A DNA stretch of 12,974 nt. It comes from Promethearchaeota archaeon. GTDB taxonomy: Archaea; Asgardarchaeota; Lokiarchaeia; Sigyniarchaeales; SOKP01. The DNA lies in the NCBI GenBank assembly GCA_030612905.1, contig JAUWNA010000022.1, positions 1-12,974 on the forward strand, in the 5' to 3' direction. A program made the position numbers and the translations under genes. Shown in pieces: positions 7,062 to 12,974 of this stretch; position 1 is the stretch's first letter, and each line of letters starts with the position of its first letter. The notes under the pieces were generated by a model. It was not told where the DNA came from and did not search any database. It was given only the letters and a program-made list of their open reading frames with translations.

Positions 7062-7925
7062 ATGACTAATGTAAACGAAGAAGTTTTCTTAAATAAACTG
7101 TATGATGTTGTGTATAAACTCTCCACTATCGCGAAAACCCAATCTTATCGATTTAAAAAAGAATGGGACGAAAATCTTGAATCCTTAAAAGAAAAGCCTC
7201 ATTTAATTCGCCAGATTCCCAGGGAAAAAGAAAAATTTTTGACCGATATTGATTATAGGATTAAGATTTTAAATACAGTAAAACTATCATTTGAAGACGG
7301 GGTTCACTCGATAAAATCTTTGCTAAACGCGCTTTATCGTTCTTATTTTGACGACTCTGACATTTTCACAAGTAGTTTTACTGAGCAGGATCAAATCATT
7401 CTCAAATATTTAGTTGCAAAAGAAATTTTAGGTAATTTAATTCAATATAACCAGTTAGATCATGAATCTGTACCATTAAAATATAATATTTTAGCTAGAA
7501 CTTATTTATTAATAAAATTTAAAGGTCAGAGAGACACAGAAATTCTCGAAAATCTCAAAAAAATTAATATAAAACTAAAACTTCCTAAATTGAAAAAGAT
7601 TATGGGAGAAATAATATCAGATGGGTTTATTAATAAAACAAAGAAAGGTAGATATCTTTATTATCACTTACAACAAGAATTGGACTTATCTGAAGAAGGT
7701 AAAAAAAAGTTTAATCAAACTATTCGCCCCTTAGTAGATTGGCCAACGTTATTTTATCGTAGCTACTATAATGTAAGAGAATTAAATGTTACAGTGGATG
7801 GCGATGTTAAGTATCCAGATTACTTGAACAAAGTATTATTAAAAGCGGCTACACAAGGTTATTCAGCATGTCACTATATTTTTAATAATTTAGTAAGATA
7901 TTACGAGAAATTAAAGGAAGAATAG
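7062..7925 (+). CDS. Uncharacterised protein with probable winged-helix domain
   Basis: I do not recognise this 287-residue protein as a named family. It is soluble and largely helical. Residues 1-95 look like paired long helices that could form a dimerising bundle. Residues 140-218 have the order helix (NILARTYLLIKF), helix (TEILENLKKI), helix (LPKLKKIMGEIISDGF), then a basic hairpin (NKTKKGRYLYYHL). This matches a winged helix-turn-helix of the kind found in archaeal transcription regulators. A C-terminal part (222-287) rich in Tyr contains two cysteine-poor helices. The start is ATG with GGGA 7 bases before it. Its stop lies 29 bp from that of the convergent dtdA gene. A DNA-binding role is inferred from predicted structure only. 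Confidence 0.75.
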   Translation: MTNVNEEVFLNKLYDVVYKLSTIAKTQSYRFKKEWDENLESLKEKPHLIRQIPREKEKFLTDIDYRIKILNTVKLSFEDGVHSIKSLLNALYRSYFDDSDIFTSSFTEQDQIILKYLVAKEILGNLIQYNQLDHESVPLKYNILARTYLLIKFKGQRDTEILENLKKINIKLKLPKLKKIMGEIISDGFINKTKKGRYLYYHLQQELDLSEEGKKKFNQTIRPLVDWPTLFYRSYYNVRELNVTVDGDVKYPDYLNKVLLKAATQGYSACHYIFNNLVRYYEKLKEE

Positions 7926-7954
7926 TACTATTCTCCGATTTTATTTCAATCTTT

Positions 7955-8866
7955 TTAAAATTTTGAAAAATCTTTAGATTTTTTAATTGGAATATCAAAC
8001 TTCTCCAATAAAGGAATTAAGTGTTTTTTATCATCTGAATTCGTACCTTTCCAGTCAATTATAAAAAAATCAACTTTTTCTAATGTGTTAAAAATCATCA
8101 ATTCGATCAAATTTTCGTCTAATTCTTGAATGTAATATTTTGGACAAATAAACGACATTGCTACATCGTTGTTAGTAATTAACCTATTAAAGTTTGGAGC
8201 GTAGTGAGTCCCACCAAACCCAAGACCTACTTGTTGGTTTTTATCTTCATTAAATATAAGATATTTAAATATGGAATTAACTATAGCGCTTGCTACGAGC
8301 TCACCAGCTTCGTCAATTATCCATTCCTTTTTGCTACTTCCCAGTTCTATAAAAATTAATGGTATGTCTAAAATGGTTGGACCGTGGTGAGTTACCTCAA
8401 TATCCAAAGAAAAGCTTGGATTATTTAGAAGGGAGATCTGGTCTTTTAAAGAAACAAAACCAGCCTTATGAAATAAAGCACTTGTTTTGGATAAATCGCG
8501 AGGGTTGCCTCCAAAATCCGTATTACTACCCCAATTACCTGTAGTATGAACTAATAACGCCGGGCGCGCGGTTTTTGAGGTATGTCTGCTTGCAAAAATT
8601 AATATATCTGGTTTAAGTTTAGTATCAATGAAATTCAAATTTTCTAAGAAAATCAGTGGTTTTTCTGTCAAACCTAAATAGATTTGGTTATTATTAAGGA
8701 ATTCATCCTTTTTGTTTTCAAAAGCAACTTCTTCTAATGTAAATACGGGATTCTCGTGCCATATAGTAGTAGTTTCTTTAAACGAGTAAGTTATAGAATT
8801 TAAAAACTTATTGCGCATATTCATAGAAGCCTTGTCTTCTTTTGAAGTAATAATAAAGAATTGAAT
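7955..8866 (-). CDS. dtdA: D-aminoacyl-tRNA deacylase (DTD2/GEK1 family), ATT start
   Basis: The archaeal/plant-type deacylase frees D-amino acids from mischarged tRNA. Family signatures are clear: ASRHTSKTARPALLVHTTGNW-like block (residues 92-112 of the 303-residue form), THHGPT (159-164) and GFGGTHYAP (216-224). The conserved His residues of those blocks are present. The first ATG (8824) would remove the conserved first strand. Reading upstream in frame gives FFIITSKEDKAS-MNMRNK, which matches the family's opening strand followed by a SKEDPASMNI-like segment. That frame reaches a stop before any ATG, GTG or TTG. The best start is ATT at 8864-8866, 5 bases after a perfect GGTGAT. The gene diverges from the ZIP-like gene by 123 bp. 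Family assignment is near certain; the start is a well-supported inference. Confidence 0.93.
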   Translation of the reverse strand: MQFFIITSKEDKASMNMRNKFLNSITYSFKETTTIWHENPVFTLEEVAFENKKDEFLNNNQIYLGLTEKPLIFLENLNFIDTKLKPDILIFASRHTSKTARPALLVHTTGNWGSNTDFGGNPRDLSKTSALFHKAGFVSLKDQISLLNNPSFSLDIEVTHHGPTILDIPLIFIELGSSKKEWIIDEAGELVASAIVNSIFKYLIFNEDKNQQVGLGFGGTHYAPNFNRLITNNDVAMSFICPKYYIQELDENLIELMIFNTLEKVDFFIIDWKGTNSDDKKHLIPLLEKFDIPIKKSKDFSKF

Positions 8867-8871
8867 TGATA

Positions 8872-8877
8872 ATCACC
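8872..8877 (-). promoter_or_regulatory. Ribosome binding site GGTGAT before ATT start of dtdA
   Basis: GGTGAT is a perfect complement to the archaeal anti-Shine-Dalgarno core. It sits 5 bases from the in-frame ATT at 8866 but 47 bases from the first in-frame ATG, so it supports the upstream start. Confidence 0.65.
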
Positions 8878-8989
8878 ATGGAAATATTAATTTCTTTAGT
8901 TAATTTAATAAACAAAATTCGCAAGAAGTAAAAAATTTTATAATTTAATTCTAAAAACTTTAAAAATTGTAACTATATTAAAACATGTA

Positions 8990-9952
8990 ATGACAATTAG
9001 TTTTGCAATTTTAGCAGTTATTTCGATAATTTTTGGCGTTCTTTTTTTCATTGCAGATTTTTACCAACGAAAACATCCTAAACTTGATATATCCTTAATT
9101 GCGGGAATCTCTATTGCTTACTTCTTCTTAGTCCTTCTTCCCGAAATCGCAGAAAATATTCCTCAATTTCCTTTAGATCTCAAACTTTTTGAATATCTCT
9201 TTGTCGTAATTGGTTTTGTATTCGTTCATGTTTCTGAAAAATTAATTTTACAGAAGGTAGAGTCTAAGTCGCAGCGGAGAATGCGAAAATTAATTGCAAA
9301 AGAAAAGACCTTAGAAGCAGTGGAAAGAAATATCGAAAAAATATTAACAAGAGAATTAGAACAAGAAGATCTAGATACTATAGCTCTGAAAGACATCGCT
9401 CAAACTATATCTGCCCTAAATGAACAAGAACAAGAATTCAAATCCGAGATCAATCGTTATAAATCAAAGATTCAGAATCATATTAACGAAGAATTAGCCA
9501 AACTTCGATTTTTTACCAACTTCACTTATCATTTTCTCGTAGGGATTATTGTAGTTGGTCTATTAGCTATGAACTTAATTACGGGAATATTATTTTTCCT
9601 ATATGCTTGGTTTAGAGCAATTATTACAAACAGATCGGAAAGTCATCTTATATTTACTGATTTGGAAATTTATGAAACTTTTAATATTGAAGAGAATATT
9701 AAAAGAAAATACATCCTAGCTTTTGCTAATTTATTAGGCATTTTAATCGGAATAGCTTTAGATTTAATACTTTTTGAATATACAGAGATGTTCTATATCT
9801 TATATTCGTTTGTGTCGGGTGTAATCTTATATACTATTGTACGAGAAGTTATTCCTGAAAAAGAAAAAGGAAAGCCTTTATACTTTTTAATTGGTTTTGT
9901 TGGTTTCACTGTGGTTATTTTTATTATAAATATTTTCACTAGTTTATTATAA
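8990..9952 (+). CDS. Divergent ZIP-like membrane protein with coiled-coil loop
   Basis: A 320-residue integral membrane protein with about eight helices: 1-23, 34-53, 66-88, 176-194, 196-213, 240-262, 266-286 and 297-319. A charged, helical, probably coiled-coil segment (89-172) separates helices 3 and 4. The topology, with its long loop after helix 3, and the local matches LVLLPEI (47-53), IGFVFVHVSEKLIL (74-87) and SGVILYTIVREVIPE (276-290), resemble the ZIP metal transporter family. The metal-binding helices do not: helix 4 reads YHFLVG where ZIPs have HNxxEG, and helix 5 reads FRAIITN where they have HExxHE-like residues. It may therefore not transport zinc. Start is ATG at 8990, overlapping an ATG-TAA. 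The fold assignment is by pattern and remains tentative. Confidence 0.72.
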   Translation: MTISFAILAVISIIFGVLFFIADFYQRKHPKLDISLIAGISIAYFFLVLLPEIAENIPQFPLDLKLFEYLFVVIGFVFVHVSEKLILQKVESKSQRRMRKLIAKEKTLEAVERNIEKILTRELEQEDLDTIALKDIAQTISALNEQEQEFKSEINRYKSKIQNHINEELAKLRFFTNFTYHFLVGIIVVGLLAMNLITGILFFLYAWFRAIITNRSESHLIFTDLEIYETFNIEENIKRKYILAFANLLGILIGIALDLILFEYTEMFYILYSFVSGVILYTIVREVIPEKEKGKPLYFLIGFVGFTVVIFIINIFTSLL

Positions 9953-9996
9953 ATTTAAGCTAAAATTTGAATAAATTTTAATTTCATAGAAACAAA

Positions 9997-10010
9997 ATTT
10001 AAATTTAAAT
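9997..10010. promoter_or_regulatory. 14-bp perfect palindrome upstream of first Lrp gene
   Basis: ATTTAAATTTAAAT is its own reverse complement and ends 21 bases before the ATG at 10032. It could be the TATA region of a near-leaderless gene, an AT-rich Lrp-type operator, or both, giving autoregulation. With this base composition a couple of 14-bp palindromes are expected by chance in the window, so support is weak. Confidence 0.3.
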
Positions 10011-10031
10011 AGCTTCTCTAGGAATAAGACT

Positions 10032-10607
10032 ATGATAAAAAAAACTTTTAAAGAAATTTTTGGAATTGACGACGATGATTATAAAATCATAGAAATGATC
10101 GAAAAGAATCCAGATATAACCCATTCTAAAATTGCTCAAGAAATAGAAAAATCGCAACCCGCAGTAGGGGCTCGAATTATTAAGTTAGAGCGAAAAGGGT
10201 TACTCACCCATGCCGTTGGGTTCAACATTAAAAAAGTAGATATTAAGGTTGCTATTGTTTTTGTCTCAACTAAAGATGTGGAAACTATTGTAACTAAAAT
10301 TAAAAACTGCCCTTTTATCAATCATGCCTTCAAAATCTCGGGTGAATTTAATTTATTATGCTTTATTGCTGCCTCCAATCTCCAAACCATCGAAAAGGTA
10401 GTAGATCTATGTTTTAGAAAGGATCCTAATGTTATCAATGTAAAAACCAATATTTTAATAGATTCTGTACATGATTTTGTAATCCCAATTGATTTTCAAA
10501 TAGAAAAGTTTGATTACTATTCAAACATTTGCGGTCCTGACTGTAACTTGAACGTGAATCTGCCAAAGTATAAATTTACAAAAGTAGAAGAGAAAGAAGA
10601 AAATTAA
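10032..10607 (+). CDS. Lrp/AsnC-family regulator with C-terminal CGxxC
   Basis: A 191-residue archaeal Lrp/AsnC transcription factor. The N-terminal helix-turn-helix (about 14-60) includes THSKIAQEI and the recognition helix SQPAVGARIIKLE. The RAM ligand-binding/oligomerisation domain (about 68-155) follows. C93 (CPF) and the tail pair C167-G-P-D-C171 are also present in the neighbouring paralogue; C110 and C127 are not. This suggests that three cysteines are functional, perhaps for metal or thiol sensing. The C-terminus beyond the RAM domain (156-191) is an extension relative to minimal Lrp proteins. It is tail to tail with its paralogue, 21 bp apart. Targets are unknown; Lrp proteins often bind their own promoter. 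Confidence 0.9.
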   Translation: MIKKTFKEIFGIDDDDYKIIEMIEKNPDITHSKIAQEIEKSQPAVGARIIKLERKGLLTHAVGFNIKKVDIKVAIVFVSTKDVETIVTKIKNCPFINHAFKISGEFNLLCFIAASNLQTIEKVVDLCFRKDPNVINVKTNILIDSVHDFVIPIDFQIEKFDYYSNICGPDCNLNVNLPKYKFTKVEEKEEN

Positions 10608-10628
10608 TTAGTATTTTAAAACGAATTT

Positions 10629-11180
10629 TTACTCTACTTTATCTACTAATCCTTTAAATTGTGCCAACTTATATTTGCATTTATCACCGCACCCTTCTTC
10701 CAGCGTTGGAGTATGTTCTTCGCTGTCAAAATCGATCGGTAATATGAAATCTTTAGCAATCTCAATAACTAATTCCATCGAGACTGACTGGACATCGGGA
10801 TTACTTCTAAAATGGTAATTTACGATATTATCTAATTTATCCAATTTAGAACTCGCAAGTAAAATCATAATGTTATGGTCCCCGCTTAATCTAAAGGCGT
10901 TTAGCATGAAAGGACAGAATTTCGCCATATCAAGTATTACATTTGGTCGCTTTGTATTTATTTCTACAGTAGCTAAGAACAGATCTACCTTTTTGAAATT
11001 AATTCCCGGTTGAAATTGAAGAATTCCATCTTTCTCGAGCTTTTTTATTCTCATCCCAACAGTTGGTTGAGACCGATTTATTTTTTCAGCAATTTGAGTG
11101 TGCGTAAGGTTTGGATCGTCCTGTACTAATGTTATGATTTGACGATCGATGTCATCAAGCTTTAATTTTTCTGATATCAT
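10629..11180 (-). CDS. Lrp/AsnC-family regulator, paralogue of the convergent neighbour
   Basis: A 183-residue Lrp/AsnC factor with a helix-turn-helix (about 8-55: DDIDRQIITLV, THTQIAEKI, recognition helix SQPTVGMRIKKLE) and a RAM domain (about 63-150). Over the 41 residues from THTQ to KKVD I count 23 identities with the convergent paralogue, including nearly the whole recognition helix. It shares C89 (CPF) and the tail pair C164-G-D-K-C168, but lacks the other two cysteines of its partner. The ferredoxin gene lies 178 bp upstream on the same strand. No Shine-Dalgarno precedes the ATG, so a short-leader mRNA is likely. Effector ligand and targets are unknown. Confidence 0.9.
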   Translation of the reverse strand: MISEKLKLDDIDRQIITLVQDDPNLTHTQIAEKINRSQPTVGMRIKKLEKDGILQFQPGINFKKVDLFLATVEINTKRPNVILDMAKFCPFMLNAFRLSGDHNIMILLASSKLDKLDNIVNYHFRSNPDVQSVSMELVIEIAKDFILPIDFDSEEHTPTLEEGCGDKCKYKLAQFKGLVDKVE

Positions 11181-11311
11181 GTCTTTACACTATAAACATT
11201 TTTTATTCTTATATTCTAATATATTTAATAATAATTTTTCAAATTATAAAGATACTTATATTTTATAAATTGTGCGAAAAACTCAGAAGTTATAACTTGA
11301 AATACCAATTT

Positions 11312-11335
11312 AAAAAAACAAAATTCCCCAAAAAA
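11312..11335 (-). terminator. U-rich tracts after ferredoxin gene
   Basis: Reading down the minus strand after the ferredoxin stop there is T6 (11330-11335), a GGGG, and then T7 (11312-11318). These may end the ferredoxin transcript before the Lrp gene. There is no clear stem. Confidence 0.3.
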
Positions 11336-11358
11336 GTGGTAACCAAATTTATGATTAG

Positions 11359-11601
11359 TTAATCAATAGTAATCGCCCTTAATTTACATGCAGTTGTGCA
11401 AATATGGCATTTAATGCAATTATCTTCTCGTTCTTCAATAACGATACATTGAGGTTCAGAACTTTTGTTGACAACCTCATAAATTCCTCTAAAACATGCC
11501 TCCTCACAAGAAAATTCTTTACAAATCTTACATTTGTTAATATCAATATAATGGAACTTATAACTAACAACTTTACTATGATCTTGTGCGTCGTTCATCA
11601 T
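11359..11601 (-). CDS. Two-cluster (2[4Fe-4S]) ferredoxin-like protein
   Basis: An 80-residue electron carrier. The second cluster motif is canonical, C62-x2-C65-x2-C68-x3-C72, except that the residue after the last Cys is Lys and not the usual Pro. The first motif is C24-x2-C27-x4-C32-x3-C36, with two extra residues between the second and third Cys. C52 is additional. The first 20 residues (MMNDAQDHSK...) form a short polar extension. Eight ligands in two sets support two [4Fe-4S] clusters, although the widened first motif could hold a [3Fe-4S] or altered-potential cluster. The start is one of two adjacent ATG codons (11601 or 11598); an in-frame stop lies three codons upstream. The gene diverges from sfsA by 115 bp. 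Redox partners are unknown. Confidence 0.82.
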   Translation of the reverse strand: MMNDAQDHSKVVSYKFHYIDINKCKICKEFSCEEACFRGIYEVVNKSSEPQCIVIEEREDNCIKCHICTTACKLRAITID

Positions 11602-11678
11602 GATAATTTAAAATAAAACTCCTTTTATCTCTATAGTTTATATTATATAATGGTATTATTTTAAGTTAAATTAAAATA

Positions 11679-11692
11679 AACCTAATTAGGTT
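11679..11692. promoter_or_regulatory. 14-bp palindrome AACCTAATTAGGTT upstream of sfsA
   Basis: A perfect 14-bp palindrome with four G/C positions, 24 bases before the sfsA ATG and in the divergent promoter region shared with the ferredoxin gene. It sits about where transcription of sfsA should begin, a good place for a repressor. An 11-base part (TAATTAGGTTA) recurs at 67-77. No experimental motif is known to me to match it. Confidence 0.3.
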
Positions 11693-11716
11693 AACGCTAT
11701 AATATGTGGTTTTACT

Positions 11717-12385
11717 ATGAATAATGGAAAAATACCGCTTTTAGAAATCCCCAATCTCAGGAAGGGAATCTTTTTAACTCGGCCTAATCGCTTTGTAAGT
11801 GAAATCAAATACAAAAATGATATAAAATTAGGTCACATCCACGATCCTGGGAGGCTAACAGAGTTGCTAATTAAAGGAAAAGAAGTTTTGTTCACTGACT
11901 CTCGGGGTAAATTAGATTACTATGTAAAAGCTGTTAAGCGCCAAAATGAATGGATCTTAATTGATACTGCACTTCATTCTAAAATCGCATTGAGAGTTTT
12001 TCCCCACTTACCAGAAATTTCAAAAGTTAAAGAAATAAGGAAAGAAGTTAATATTGGTAAAAGCAGGATAGATTTCGTTTTAGATGGAGTGCCGTTAGAA
12101 GTAAAGGGGGTTACACTCGTAAAAGAAGACCTAGCCTTGTTTCCAGACGCTCCTACCGAACGTGGAACTAGACACGTACAAGAAATTATCGACAATAAAG
12201 GGATGCTTCTTTTTTTAGTGTTTCGTAAAGCATCTAAATTCAAACCGAATTTTGAAACTGATCCAAAATTTTTCAATAAATTGTCTGAAGCGAGAAAGAA
12301 AAAAGTACCAATTTTTGTAGTACAACTCAGTTTTGATGGCAAAACAATTTATTACCACAACAAAATACCCTTAGCAGAGTTTTAA
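11717..12385 (+). CDS. sfsA: SfsA family protein (sugar fermentation stimulation homologue)
   Basis: A full-length SfsA protein of 222 residues. Family blocks are all visible: the N-terminal OB-like region with FLTRPNRFVSEI (19-30) and HIHDPGRLTELL (40-51), then a PD-(D/E)xK nuclease-like core with D119 (SRIDF), E128-V-K130 (LEVKG) and FPDAPTERGTRHVQEI (142-157). The E. coli protein was named for maltose metabolism and binds DNA. The fold and catalytic residues suggest a nucleic acid nuclease, so the real role in archaea is unsettled. The ATG fits the family N-terminus. It is convergent with the polylysine-tail gene 45 bp away, and a palindrome lies upstream of its start. Confidence 0.95.
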   Translation: MNNGKIPLLEIPNLRKGIFLTRPNRFVSEIKYKNDIKLGHIHDPGRLTELLIKGKEVLFTDSRGKLDYYVKAVKRQNEWILIDTALHSKIALRVFPHLPEISKVKEIRKEVNIGKSRIDFVLDGVPLEVKGVTLVKEDLALFPDAPTERGTRHVQEIIDNKGMLLFLVFRKASKFKPNFETDPKFFNKLSEARKKKVPIFVVQLSFDGKTIYYHNKIPLAEF

Positions 12386-12430
12386 ACGGCTCCAAAATTT
12401 AAAGATAATAAATTAGCATTTAAAAATATA

Positions 12431-12739
12431 TCATTTGCTCTTTTTCTTTTTTTTTTTCTTTCTTTTTTTTTTTTTCCCTTCAGGCTCTGGAGTAATGTCT
12501 ACATCAACTTCCGCTATAATGAACGCAAGCAAAATAGGACCCGCTCCAGAATATCGGGGATCAGAAAAAGCACTAAATTTAATATCTTTTATTTTACAGT
12601 TTTTATCACTCTGATTCAAAATCAATAGATTTCTGTTTACTTTACGAGTGAATTCTGAAGGATCTTCATAAGTCCCTCCAACGGCAAAAACTTGGTCTAT
12701 CCTAACAATTTTTCGCTCTATTGGATTTATATTTTCCAT
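12431..12739 (-). CDS. Small protein with polylysine tail, possibly Cse60-like
   Basis: A 102-residue protein in two parts. Residues 8-82 form a small alpha/beta unit: a strand (KIVRIDQVFAV), a helix (DPSEFTRKVNRNLLIL), a strand (CKIKDIKFSAFS) and a strand (GPILLAFIIAEVDV). This order loosely recalls the short sporulation protein Cse60 family, but the match is from memory and weak. After DITPEPEG, residues 89-102 are a tail of twelve Lys, one Arg and one Ser. Such a tail could bind nucleic acid or acidic lipid or protein surfaces. It is encoded by an A/G tract prone to slippage, so tail length may vary between strains. GGTAA lies about 7 bases before the ATG. Function is unknown. Confidence 0.7.
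   Translation of the reverse strand: MENINPIERKIVRIDQVFAVGGTYEDPSEFTRKVNRNLLILNQSDKNCKIKDIKFSAFSDPRYSGAGPILLAFIIAEVDVDITPEPEGKKKKRKKKKKKKSK
12441..12475 (+). terminator. T-runs downstream of sfsA, inside the convergent polylysine codons
   Basis: On the plus strand there are T5 (12441-12445), T11 (12447-12457), T3 (12459-12461) and T13 (12463-12475), beginning 56 bases after the sfsA stop. They are the complement of the lysine codons of the minus-strand gene. Archaeal U-tract termination would stop sfsA transcripts here. Confidence 0.5.
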
Positions 12740-12974
12740 ATTTTTTTACCAATTATTTGTTTTGTTAATAAACGTTTAATTTTTATTTTATATTTATTAA
12801 TTTTTTTTTTGTTTAAATTATAGAGATTCTTAGCTATAATCAATTTTTTACTAAATTCTTTATAACAATTTAAAATCCTTACGCATAGCAGTTATTGATA
12901 TAAAAACTTTAATTAAATATTGAATTCTTTATTTAACTCAACAGAAGCTCTAGCAACTCAATATTTCTCTTAAA

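Noticed and set aside
8530..8580. Locally GC-rich stretch (CGCCGGGCGCGCGG) considered as a possible structured RNA
   Set aside because: It is the coding sequence for the conserved TARPALLVH block of dtdA. The composition follows from Ala-Arg-Pro-Ala codons.
11287..11298. Perfect 12-bp palindrome AAGTTATAACTT between the ferredoxin and Lrp genes
   Set aside because: About eight 12-bp palindromes are expected by chance at this base composition, and it lies over 100 bases from the Lrp start.
11404..11616. Plus-strand ORF of 70 codons opposite the ferredoxin gene
   Set aside because: It is the antisense shadow of the ferredoxin. The minus-strand frame has two clear Fe-S cysteine motifs, while this one has no ribosome binding site or recognisable motif.
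11974..12342. Minus-strand ORF of 122 codons inside sfsA
   Set aside because: It is antisense to conserved SfsA blocks, rich in Ser and Leu as expected of a shadow frame, and has no ribosome binding site.
12933..12974. Minus-strand open stretch entering from the right edge that would end FKRNIELLELLLS
   Set aside because: Only 13 codons are visible. Leu codons there (CTA, CTT, CTG, TTG) differ from the TTA-rich use in the other genes, and there is no second line of evidence. It could be the 3' end of a gene outside the window but cannot be supported.

Overview
The window reads as chromosomal DNA of an AT-rich archaeon (roughly 30% GC by eye), most likely an Asgard archaeon of the Lokiarchaeia (Promethearchaeia) type. 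Archaeal ancestry is supported by an archaeal-form alanyl-tRNA synthetase with a Cys-rich N-terminus and C-terminal Gly-rich motif, a DTD2/GEK1-type D-aminoacyl-tRNA deacylase, two Lrp/AsnC regulators, and ribosome binding sites of the GGTGA/GAGGTG type. The Asgard placement rests on a Ras/Rab-like small GTPase with a C-terminal Cys-pair domain, plus several small proteins that look like lineage-specific families. It is an inference, not proof.

Layout. A small alpha/beta protein (minus strand, 168-467) diverges from alaS (729-3683), which ends in a hairpin plus T-tract. Next comes a two-gene unit of small ORFs: a 75-codon ORF and a 53-residue double-CxxC micro-protein with a clear ribosome binding site. 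A T11 tract separates these from a tight pair, a calcineurin-like phosphoesterase and a Nudix hydrolase 2 bp apart. Convergent with that pair, and only 4 bp away, is a minus-strand unit of a TTG-started VOC-fold protein followed by the small GTPase. A 287-residue protein with a possible winged helix then converges on dtdA. dtdA diverges from an eight-helix membrane protein that looks like a ZIP transporter with its metal site lost. Two paralogous Lrp/AsnC regulators follow tail to tail. The right end holds a two-cluster ferredoxin, sfsA, and a small protein with a polylysine tail whose coding tract supplies T-runs downstream of the convergent sfsA. No rRNA, tRNA, CRISPR array, insertion sequence or prophage gene was seen.

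How the genes fit together. alaS and dtdA both act in tRNA aminoacylation fidelity: AlaRS edits mischarged tRNA and DTD2 removes D-amino acids from tRNA. They lie about 4 kb apart and are not in one operon. The phosphoesterase/Nudix pair is nucleotide metabolism or signalling and recalls the linkage of nudF and cpdA in enteric bacteria. The two Lrp paralogues share nearly the same recognition helix and three conserved cysteines, so they may read overlapping sites and sense redox or metal state.

The points most worth a second look are: (1) dtdA, whose conserved N-terminus continues 14 codons upstream of the first ATG and appears to start at ATT behind a perfect GGTGAT site; (2) the small GTPase, with DTAGQ replaced by DLKDR, a Pro in switch I and a C-terminal metal-binding extension; (3) the ZIP-like protein with missing metal ligands and a coiled-coil loop; (4) the paired Cys-bearing Lrp regulators. 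I did not find a convincing multi-gene novel defence or mobile system here.
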